A stretch of DNA of 64,000 bases, taken from the NCBI GenBank assembly GCA_965198825.1, contig CBDAQB010000002.1:620001-684000 (forward strand). The letters are read 5' to 3'. This DNA comes from BOG-908 sp965198825 (lineage in GTDB: Bacteria; Pseudomonadota; Alphaproteobacteria; Acetobacterales; Acetobacteraceae). This document shows, piece after piece, positions 8,765 to 15,172 of the stretch. The notes beneath the pieces are model-generated. The model did not search any database. It had not been told where the DNA came from and was given only the letters and a program-made list of their open reading frames with translations. Made by a program: the position numbers and the translations under genes. Numbering within the stretch: position 1 is the first letter of the stretch; every line of letters starts with the position of its first letter.

Positions 8765-9589
8765 ATGTCATCGGGTGACTGGACAATCGATCAGGGTTTT
8801 TCGAGCTACACACAGGAAGAGCACCAAACCTGGCTGACACTCTACGAGCGCCAGGCGGCCCTGTTGCCCGGCCGCGCCTGCGACGCCTTCCTCAACGGCC
8901 TCGACGCGCTGGATCTGCACGGCACAGGTATCCCCAACTTCCTCGAACTCTCCGAAAAACTTCGCGCCATGACAGGCTGGCAAGTGGTCGCCGTGCCAGG
9001 CCTCGTGCCAGACGACGTGTTCTTCACCCACCTCGCCAACCGCCGCTTTCCCGCCGGCCACTTCATCAGAACCCCGCAGCAGCTCGACTATCTGCAGGAG
9101 CCGGACATATTCCACGACGTCTTCGGCCACGTTCCCATGCTGACCGATCCGGTCTTTGCAGACTACATGCAAGCCTACGGCGAAGGCGGCCTGCGCGCGC
9201 TCGGCATAGGCAAGCTCGCGAACCTGGCGCGGCTCTACTGGTACACCGTCGAATTCGGGCTGCTCGGTACGCCGCAAGGATTGCGCATCTACGGCGCCGG
9301 CATCGTGTCATCGAAAACCGAAACCGTCTTCGCGCTCGATGACCCCTCGCCCAATCGGCTCGGCTTCGATCTGTTACGCGTCATGCGCACGCCTTATCGT
9401 ATTGACGATTTCCAGCAAGTGTATTTCGTGGTGCCTGCGCTGCAGACATTGCTCGATACGACCACGCACACCGATTTCGCGCCGATCTACGCGGCGCTCG
9501 ATGAGGCGGCGGATTTTGGAATCGCAGATGTCGCGGGGGAGGACCGGGTTTTTAATCGGGGAACTCAGGATTATGCAGGAAGCAAGTAG
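8765..9589 (+). CDS. phhA: Phenylalanine 4-monooxygenase
   Basis: The 274-residue enzyme belongs to the pterin-dependent aromatic amino acid hydroxylases and converts phenylalanine to tyrosine. Non-heme iron ligands are visible: two His in HDVFGHVP and a Glu in YWYTVEFGL. Substrate-site segments such as FIRTPQQLDYLQEPDIF are intact. The start at 8765 is chosen over ATG 8759 because the strong AGGAGG at 8751 is then about eight bases away rather than two. No pterin-carbinolamine dehydratase gene is adjacent. Transcription stops at a hairpin element whose left hairpin begins on the stop codon. Confidence 0.94.
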   Translation: MSSGDWTIDQGFSSYTQEEHQTWLTLYERQAALLPGRACDAFLNGLDALDLHGTGIPNFLELSEKLRAMTGWQVVAVPGLVPDDVFFTHLANRRFPAGHFIRTPQQLDYLQEPDIFHDVFGHVPMLTDPVFADYMQAYGEGGLRALGIGKLANLARLYWYTVEFGLLGTPQGLRIYGAGIVSSKTETVFALDDPSPNRLGFDLLRVMRTPYRIDDFQQVYFVVPALQTLLDTTTHTDFAPIYAALDEAADFGIADVAGEDRVFNRGTQDYAGSK

Positions 9590-9682
9590 TTCTTTTTTGT
9601 AAAAAAGAACCAAAAAACTTTTGCGACTTTGGGCTCGGCCTTTCCTCGATCACGTCGCTCAGTGGCGAAAGTTTTTGCTTCC
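9589..9682. repeat. Hairpin element, copy 3, right arm degenerate
   Basis: The left hairpin (GTTCTTTTTTG then AAAAAAGAAC) is intact and begins at the phhA stop codon. The right arm is reduced to GCGAAAGTTTTTGCTTCC without the second hairpin and runs into the stop codon of the convergent MFS gene. As a one-sided terminator it should still serve phhA. Confidence 0.8.
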
Positions 9683-9685
9683 TTT

Positions 9686-10969
9686 CTAAGCCTCTGCCAC
9701 CACCAACGAACGCCGCCCAAGCGACAGCACCAGCAACGATGCGCACAGGCACAGAAGCCCCGCCGCGAGCAGCGCTGGCAGATACGTCGCAAAACCGGTG
9801 CGAGCCGCGCCGGCGCCGAAAGCTGCCGCGGCGGCGCCGAGTTGATGGCCTGCGAAGATCCAGCCGAAGGTGACGTTGGCGCGTTCGCGGCCGAAGCGGT
9901 CGGTCGCCAGGCGAACTGTCGGTGGAACGGTGGCTACCCAGTCCAGGCCATAGAACACAGCAAACAGCGAGAGGCCGTAGAACGAGAAGTTGGTGAAGGG
10001 GAGAGCAAGAAGCGACAATCCGCGCAGGCCATAATACCAGAAGAGCAGCCAGCGGTTGTCGTAGCGGTCCGAGAGCCAGCCGGAGAGGACGGTGCCCATG
10101 AAATCGAAAACGCCGATGGCGGCGAGCACGCCCGCGGCGCCGACGGGTGGAACGCCGTAGTCGCCGCAGAGAGTGATCCAGTGGGTTTGTATCAGGCCGT
10201 TCGTGCTGAAGCCGCAGACGAAGAAGGTGGCGAACAATATCCAGAAGGTCCGGCTGTCCGCTGCTTCACGCAGCGCTTGCATAGGCGTCAGCAGAAGGGT
10301 TTTAAGCCCGTGGTCCTGGGGCGGGGTCACTGTGAGTGCCTGGTCGCCGTAGGCAGGCAAGCCGATGTCGGCGGGCCGGTCACGCATGAGGAGCAGGATC
10401 GCCGACATGGCTGATAGCAGCATGAAGATTACGAACAGCAGGGCTGTGCGCCAGCCATAGCGGGCGGTGAGCGTTGCGAGCAGCGGCAGGAAAACAAGTT
10501 GTCCTGTCGCGGTGCTGGCGGTGAGCATGCCCACCACGAGGCCGCGGCGTTTGGTGAACCAGCGGGTGGCGACCGTCGCGCCCAGGACCATGGCCGTCAT
10601 GCCGGTCCCCAAGCCCATCACGACACCCCACAGGAGAGCGAGTTCCCACACGCGCGTCATCGCAAAGGAGCCGAGCAGGCCTGTGGCGATGAACAGCAAT
10701 GCCGCGCTGACGATGCGTCTGACACCGAAGCGGTTCATGAGCGCGGCGGCGAATGGGCCCATCAATCCAAAAAGGACGAGGCGGATGGCCAAAGCTGCGG
10801 AAATGTCCGCGTTGGTCCAGCCGAACTCCCGCTGCAGTGGACCGATCATCACGCCAGGCGCGCCGACCGCGCCGGCGGTTGCCAGCATGGTGAGAAAAGT
10901 CGCGGCGGCGACAACCCAGCCATAATGAATGTCGTGGCGGGCAAGCAGCGCGGCAAGGCGGGACGACAT
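9686..10969 (-). CDS. MFS transporter (monocarboxylate/oxalate-formate antiporter-like)
   Basis: The 427-residue protein has twelve predicted membrane helices and the MFS loop motifs NRFGVRR (loop 2-3) and SDRYDNRW (loop 8-9). The layout HYGWVVAAATFLTML...GVMIGPLQREFGWTNADIS is characteristic of the monocarboxylate/OxlT branch. Its substrate is not readable from sequence. It starts 13 bp after the MarR gene on the same strand, so it is the likely target of that repressor and may be an efflux pump for its inducer. Confidence 0.88.
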   Translation of the reverse strand: MSSRLAALLARHDIHYGWVVAAATFLTMLATAGAVGAPGVMIGPLQREFGWTNADISAALAIRLVLFGLMGPFAAALMNRFGVRRIVSAALLFIATGLLGSFAMTRVWELALLWGVVMGLGTGMTAMVLGATVATRWFTKRRGLVVGMLTASTATGQLVFLPLLATLTARYGWRTALLFVIFMLLSAMSAILLLMRDRPADIGLPAYGDQALTVTPPQDHGLKTLLLTPMQALREAADSRTFWILFATFFVCGFSTNGLIQTHWITLCGDYGVPPVGAAGVLAAIGVFDFMGTVLSGWLSDRYDNRWLLFWYYGLRGLSLLALPFTNFSFYGLSLFAVFYGLDWVATVPPTVRLATDRFGRERANVTFGWIFAGHQLGAAAAAFGAGAARTGFATYLPALLAAGLLCLCASLLVLSLGRRSLVVAEA

Positions 10970-10982
10970 GCGAGAGGCCTCG

Positions 10983-11408
10983 TTACAGATCGTGGAGGAG
11001 CGTTTTCAATTGAGCCGACCGTGCGGCGCCAAGCCGGGCTTCGATCCGCCGTTGGGCTTCGTCCCAAAGCGGAGCGCCATCTTTCATGACAGCGCATCCC
11101 GCTGCGGTCAGCGTGATCGTGGCCTCGCGTTGGTCGCTTCCTGCCGCTGATGCGACGAGGCCCATTCGTTCCAACACCTTCACATTCCTGCCCACAGTGG
11201 AACGATCCAGCTCCGCGCTTTGCGCAAGTTCAGTAAGCGACAAGGGAGCCGCGCGGTCGATACGGCGTAGCAGTGCGAACTGCGCGATGTTGATGCCGAC
11301 AGGCGCCATCGCCTCGTCGTAGATGGCGGTGAGCTTCCGGGTAGCGGCGCGGAGGGCGGTGCAGTAGCAGGCTGTTTCCATAGTGCGGGTATATGCCCGC
11401 ATTGACAT
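10983..11408 (-). CDS. MarR-family transcriptional regulator
   Basis: This is a winged helix-turn-helix protein (FALLRRIDRAAPLSLTELAQ, then ELDRSTVGRNVKVLERMGLV and DQREATITLT as the wing), about 141 residues from ATG 11408. The start is uncertain: the ATG at 11381 sits just after a perfect 6-bp inverted repeat that would then be a self-operator, and TTG 11438 is also in frame. It precedes an MFS gene by 13 bp, the classic arrangement of a repressor with its efflux pump. Confidence 0.87.
   Translation of the reverse strand: MSMRAYTRTMETACYCTALRAATRKLTAIYDEAMAPVGINIAQFALLRRIDRAAPLSLTELAQSAELDRSTVGRNVKVLERMGLVASAAGSDQREATITLTAAGCAVMKDGAPLWDEAQRRIEARLGAARSAQLKTLLHDL
11384..11401. promoter_or_regulatory. 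Inverted repeat, candidate MarR operator
   Basis: TGCGGG and CCCGCA arms are separated by TATATG. The site lies at the very start of the marR gene, where autorepressors of this family bind. It is directly upstream of the alternative start at 11381. The role is inferred from position and symmetry only. Confidence 0.4.
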
Positions 11409-11516
11409 GCCGTGGCAAGGTTCTTCTTTGGAGTTCAACGTAGCGCGTGCCCATCACGAGACGCTTTCACTTACCCTGAAAGTTCAGTAACTTGTTCCCC
11501 AACAAAAGGGGTTATC

Positions 11517-11783
11517 ATGCGCGAAGCGAGCTCGGCGGAGGTCCAGAAGAATTTTCCAACTTATCGGCTGATTGCGGAAGGAACCTCCGGTGATGGTGAG
11601 GCGGTGACTGTCCTGCACTATAATAAGCCCTCGGTCGTCATTGTATCGGCCGCGGAGTACGCTCGCCTAAAACGCCGGGACAAGCAGGTTCTTTTGACGG
11701 AGGATGTTCCTGAGTGGCTAGTTGAGCGGATAGCCGGAACTGAAATGGACGCGAAATTTGCCCATCTTGATGATCAAGCCTGA
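11517..11783 (+). CDS. Phd/YefM-type antitoxin
   Basis: The 88-residue protein looks like an antitoxin of the Phd/YefM fold. The N-terminal REASSAEVQKNFPTYRLIAE matches the family helix that dimerises and binds DNA, followed by the strand block PSVVIVSAAEYARL and a variable acidic tail that would wrap the toxin. AAAGGGG lies just upstream of ATG 11517. The stop is immediately followed by the TTG of the next gene, so the pair is translationally coupled. Such antitoxins normally repress their own promoter. Confidence 0.82.
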   Translation: MREASSAEVQKNFPTYRLIAEGTSGDGEAVTVLHYNKPSVVIVSAAEYARLKRRDKQVLLTEDVPEWLVERIAGTEMDAKFAHLDDQA

Positions 11784-12221
11784 TTGCCGCTTCCCGAACT
11801 TACTGTCGGCCTCGTTGTGCGTTACGAGTATCTGTGGGCACGCCGTGCGCCGGTAGCCTCCACGGGAGACAAGGATCATCCGTGCTGCGTCATCGCGACT
11901 TTCCGTCGGACGGGAAGCAGCGAGGATTTTGTCGTCTACCTACCGATTTCACACACACCGCCGTCAGGCGAAGAGGAAGGCGTCGAGTTGTCGCCAGGCG
12001 CTAAAGCCGCGGCCGGGCTTGATGGCAGGAGGCAATGGGTTCTCGTCTCCGAGTGCAACGTGGACGCGTGGCCCTTAGACGTGAGGCAGGTGCCGAACCA
12101 GCCAGGAAGATACCATTACGGCCATCTTCCCCCAAAAACCTTCGCTGCGATCCGGGACAGAGTCTCTGACTTATTTCGAGAAAAGCGGGTCAAGCAGGTC
12201 GGCAAGAATCCAAACCCATAA
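11784..12221 (+). CDS. Putative toxin, PemK/MazF-like
   Basis: The 145-residue protein begins at TTG directly after the antitoxin stop; no alternative start exists upstream because the stop is in frame. The segment VGLVVRYEYLWARRA...HPCCVIATF resembles the beta-barrel opening of PemK/MazF RNases (GxVVxvxx...RPxlVl). RRQWVLVSECNVDAWPLD would correspond to the following strands. If so it is a sequence-specific mRNA interferase. The match is distant, and pairing with a Phd-type rather than MazE-type antitoxin is less usual, so the toxin call rests partly on context. Confidence 0.6.
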   Translation: MPLPELTVGLVVRYEYLWARRAPVASTGDKDHPCCVIATFRRTGSSEDFVVYLPISHTPPSGEEEGVELSPGAKAAAGLDGRRQWVLVSECNVDAWPLDVRQVPNQPGRYHYGHLPPKTFAAIRDRVSDLFREKRVKQVGKNPNP

Positions 12222-12252
12222 GCCGGGTCAAGCCTCGAGCTCAGACCAATTT

Positions 12253-12289
12253 CGCAAAAGTTTTTTGGTTCTTTTTTTCAAAAAAGAAC
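12253..12289. repeat. Hairpin element, copy 4, right half only
   Basis: GCAAAAGTTTTTTGG is followed by the hairpin GTTCTTTTTTTC/AAAAAAGAAC. It lies between the convergent toxin gene and the LolA-like gene. The left half of the element is missing. Confidence 0.8.
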
Positions 12290-12309
12290 TGCTTGCTCCT
12301 ACCCATTCT

Positions 12310-12924
12310 CTAAGGAGCGTCAGGATCCACAAACGTAAACAGAGAGGCGTCAAACTGCCCGCCAGGCCGCACATTGGTAAGGCGGATGGTCGTCTGCTGC
12401 CCCTGCGCGTCAACGACCGTCCAGCCCGTCAGGGTGATCGGCGCGGCCTCGAGATAGAGGGTCAGGCTGCCGTCACCAGGCGTCTTGGTGCGCACAAGTG
12501 TCAGCACAAGCTGGCCTGGCGGGCGCTGGAAGTCGGTGAGGGTGACGTCGCCGCTAAGCGTGATCTGGTCGGCAAGCAGCAGGCCAAGCGGCGTTTGGGC
12601 GAGCGGGATGTTGGTCGTCTGGCCGAGCTTCGAGTCATGGAAGATGACCGACCCGTGCCCCGCAACGAGCAGGAGCGGGCTAGGCGGATCGTATTGGAAG
12701 CGCATGCGCCCGGGGCGTTGAAGCCAGACGGTGCCTTGCTCGGTCTTGCCGTCGGGCGCGGTTTGCAGGAAGCGCGCCTTGATGGTGCGTATGCCGTTCA
12801 GATAGGCCGCAACCTGGTTCACCAAAGCCTGTTGCTGGTCGGTCAGAACGGCGCCGTGCACTTGCGCATGGGCGGGGGCGGCCGCGGCAAACGCGAGGGC
12901 GGCGGCCAGGAAGATGCGCTTCAA
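12310..12924 (-). CDS. LolA-like outer membrane lipoprotein carrier
   Basis: The 204-residue exported protein starts with KRIFLAAALAFAAAAPAHA, a clear Sec signal. The remainder fits the LolA/LolB fold: GIRTIKARFLQTAPDGKTEQGTVWLQRPGRMRFQYDPPSPLLLVA is the diagnostic block. LolA shuttles lipoproteins through the periplasm from LolCDE to LolB. The start is a TTG at 12924 that overlaps the TGA of the upstream reductase (TTGA). Some COG2834 proteins act elsewhere, so LolA itself is probable rather than certain. Confidence 0.85.
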   Translation of the reverse strand: MKRIFLAAALAFAAAAPAHAQVHGAVLTDQQQALVNQVAAYLNGIRTIKARFLQTAPDGKTEQGTVWLQRPGRMRFQYDPPSPLLLVAGHGSVIFHDSKLGQTTNIPLAQTPLGLLLADQITLSGDVTLTDFQRPPGQLVLTLVRTKTPGDGSLTLYLEAAPITLTGWTVVDAQGQQTTIRLTNVRPGGQFDASLFTFVDPDAP

Positions 12925-13931
12925 GGCACGCCCTTGCTGGTCGAATATTCGAAATGCAGCGCTTCGCCCGGGCGGGCGATCGGGTGGATGGCGTGGGCTG
13001 CCATGGCGGCCTCCGAAAAGCCTTGCAGGATCAATTTCAGCTTGCCGGCATAGGTAGCGACGTCGCCGATGGCGAAGATGCCCGGCACCGACGTTTCGCA
13101 CGTGGCGGGCGTGACCTGCACATGGTGGTGCTCGAGGGCGACACCCCAGCTTGCGATCGGCCCCAAATCCATGGAGAGGCCGAAGAATGGGAGAAGCCGG
13201 TCGGCCGGCAGGTGCCGGGTGCGGCCATCGAGGTCGGCGACTTCCACGGCCTCCAGGTTTCCGCCTGCGCCGTGAAGCGCGTGCAGCTGGTAAGGAATGA
13301 CCATCTCGATCTCGCCCCGTGCGGCAGCGGCATCCAGCTGCGCGGCGGTTTCCGGCGCCGCCCGGAATTTCTCGCGCCGATGCACGACCGAGACTGTCGC
13401 GATGTCCTTCAGCGCCAGCGCCCAATCCACCGCGCTATCGCCGCCGCCTGCGATAACGACCCGCTTGCCGCGGAAATCCTCGCGCCGCTTCACATAATAT
13501 TGGACGGCGCCGGAGGCTTCGAAGGCCTCGAGATTATCCATCGGCGGGCGGTTCGGACCGAAGGCACCGGCGCCTGCTGCGATCACCACGGCGCGCGCCC
13601 GCACGATGTCGCCTCGGTCGGTACGCAGGATAAAGGCGCCGCTCTCGCCTTCCAGCGCGTCCACGCGCCGGCCCAGCAAGCGCGGGGTGTCGAACGGTTC
13701 AATCTGGCGTTCGAGGCCTGCGATGAGGGCGCCGGCTTCGATGGCGGGGTGGGCGGGGATGTCGTAGATCGGTTTCTCAGGGTACAATGCGGTGCACTGG
13801 CCGCCGACTTCGGAGAGCGCGTCTATCAGCACGCTTTGCAGCTTGAGCATGCCGCATTCGAACACGGCGAACAGGCCGGCCGGGCCTGCGCCTACGATGG
13901 CCACATCGGTTTCAATGTCGGGAACTGGCAT
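12921..13931 (-). CDS. Ferredoxin/flavodoxin-NADP+ reductase, thioredoxin-reductase fold
   Basis: The 336-residue flavoprotein has an FAD-binding Rossmann motif (VAIVGAGPAGLF), an NAD(P)-binding motif (VVIAGGGDSAVDW) and the C-terminal FAD motif FAIGDVA. It lacks the CxxC redox pair of thioredoxin reductase, and the sequence ALSEVGGQCTALYPEKPIYDIPA is typical of the dimeric bacterial ferredoxin-NADP+ reductases. It would pass electrons between NADPH and ferredoxin or flavodoxin in the cytoplasm. It is coupled to the LolA-like gene downstream. Only 18 bp separate its start from that of divergent tsaE. Confidence 0.9.
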   Translation of the reverse strand: MPVPDIETDVAIVGAGPAGLFAVFECGMLKLQSVLIDALSEVGGQCTALYPEKPIYDIPAHPAIEAGALIAGLERQIEPFDTPRLLGRRVDALEGESGAFILRTDRGDIVRARAVVIAAGAGAFGPNRPPMDNLEAFEASGAVQYYVKRREDFRGKRVVIAGGGDSAVDWALALKDIATVSVVHRREKFRAAPETAAQLDAAAARGEIEMVIPYQLHALHGAGGNLEAVEVADLDGRTRHLPADRLLPFFGLSMDLGPIASWGVALEHHHVQVTPATCETSVPGIFAIGDVATYAGKLKLILQGFSEAAMAAHAIHPIARPGEALHFEYSTSKGVP

Positions 13932-13949
13932 GCGGGCGGGTCTAGCATC

Positions 13950-14444
13950 GTGCGGCTAGCCCTGCCACTGGAGCCCGTGACCTGTCGCTTCAACCTGCCC
14001 GACCATGAGTCGACGGCGCGCCTGGGTGCCGCTTTGGCGCCCCTGCTTCGGCCAGGCGATGCCGTGCTGCTGGAAGGGCCACTCGGCGCGGGGAAATCGA
14101 CCCTGGTCCGTGCGCTGCTGCGCTCGGTGGCTCAGGACTCATCGCTCGAAGTCCCCAGCCCCAGCTTCACCCTGGTCCAGACCTACCGTCTCCGCGGTGC
14201 GGTGTTTCATCACCTCGACCTGTGGCGTTTGAACGGACCCGGCGCGCTCGAGGAGCTCGGGTGGCATGAACTGGTGTCGGACGTCGTGCTGGTCGAATGG
14301 CCGGATCGGCTGGGCGCGCTGGCGCCCGCGGGCGCGCTTCACATCGGCCTGTCTTTCGTTGGTGATGGCAGGCAGGCCGTGCTGTCCGGCTGGCCGGATC
14401 GCCATATCCAGCTCGCACTGCCAGGAGGGATCGCCACGCCATGA
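13950..14444 (+). CDS. tsaE: tRNA threonylcarbamoyladenosine biosynthesis ATPase TsaE
   Basis: A Walker A motif (LLEGPLGAGKSTLVRALLR), the family block SPSFTLVQTY and FHHLDLWRL identify TsaE, the ATPase that activates the TsaBD complex for t6A37 formation on tRNAs reading ANN codons. GTG 13950 gives 164 residues and GTG 13977 gives 155; the second would leave more promoter room opposite the reductase. The last bases overlap the next gene (ATGA). In many Alphaproteobacteria tsaE is fused to or followed by the sugar kinase amgK, which is absent here. Confidence 0.88.
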   Translation: MRLALPLEPVTCRFNLPDHESTARLGAALAPLLRPGDAVLLEGPLGAGKSTLVRALLRSVAQDSSLEVPSPSFTLVQTYRLRGAVFHHLDLWRLNGPGALEELGWHELVSDVVLVEWPDRLGALAPAGALHIGLSFVGDGRQAVLSGWPDRHIQLALPGGIATP

Positions 14445-15172
14445 TCGTCGAAAACGCGATACTGCTGGCGGCCGGCCTGGGCACGCGCATGCGTCCGCTG
14501 ACCGAAACGACGCCGAAGCCCCTGCTCACACTCGGCGGCAGGAGCATGCTGGACCATGCCCTGGACCGCCTCGCCGCGCAGGGCATCTCCAACGTCGTGG
14601 TGAATGCGCACTGGCACGCGGAGCAGGTGGCGGCGCACCTGGCGCAGCGTCCGGCGCCGCCGGTGACCAGGGTGCGGCATGAATCGGCGCTGCTCGATAC
14701 CGGCGGCGCCGTCGCGTCCGCGCTGGCGGAAGGGAGCCTCGGCGATGGCCCGTTCTTCGTCGTCAACGGCGACACGGTTTGGGTAGACGGGCCAGTGCCG
14801 GCCTTGCGCCGTGTGTCGGCGGCGCTGCGCGACGGCATCGATGCGGTCATCCTGGTGCACCGGACGTTCCAGGTGATGTCCGACATGGGGCCAGGAGACT
14901 TCTTCCTGGATCCCTGGGGACGCCCCAGGCGCCGGCGCGAACGCGAAATCGCGCCTTATATATTTGCCGGGGTGACACTCGCGCGGCCGGCGCTTTTCGC
15001 AGGCGCGTCGGAGGCGTCGTTTTCCATGAACCAGGTGTGGGACCGCGCCATAGCCGCCGGCCGCCTGGGCGCCGTGGTGCATGACGGGCTGTGGTTCCAC
15101 TTCACCCGGCCGGAGGACCTGGCGGAGGCGGAGCACGCGCTGACCGCCCAGCTCACCGGCGCCACGACATGA
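14441..15172 (+). CDS. murU: Nucleotidyltransferase, MurU-like (N-acetylmuramate-1-phosphate uridylyltransferase)
   Basis: The 243-residue protein has the sugar-nucleotide transferase signature AILLAAGLGTRMRPLTETTPKPLL, with the G-x-G-T-R-M nucleotide loop and Lys of TPKP. A DTGGA-type motif (LLDTGGAV) and NGDTVW follow as metal and nucleotide contacts. Its place between tsaE and addB matches the locus of murU in Alphaproteobacteria, where it recycles peptidoglycan MurNAc to UDP-MurNAc. The kinase partner AmgK is not in the window, so the sugar specificity is an inference. Confidence 0.82.
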   Translation: MIVENAILLAAGLGTRMRPLTETTPKPLLTLGGRSMLDHALDRLAAQGISNVVVNAHWHAEQVAAHLAQRPAPPVTRVRHESALLDTGGAVASALAEGSLGDGPFFVVNGDTVWVDGPVPALRRVSAALRDGIDAVILVHRTFQVMSDMGPGDFFLDPWGRPRRRREREIAPYIFAGVTLARPALFAGASEASFSMNQVWDRAIAAGRLGAVVHDGLWFHFTRPEDLAEAEHALTAQLTGATT

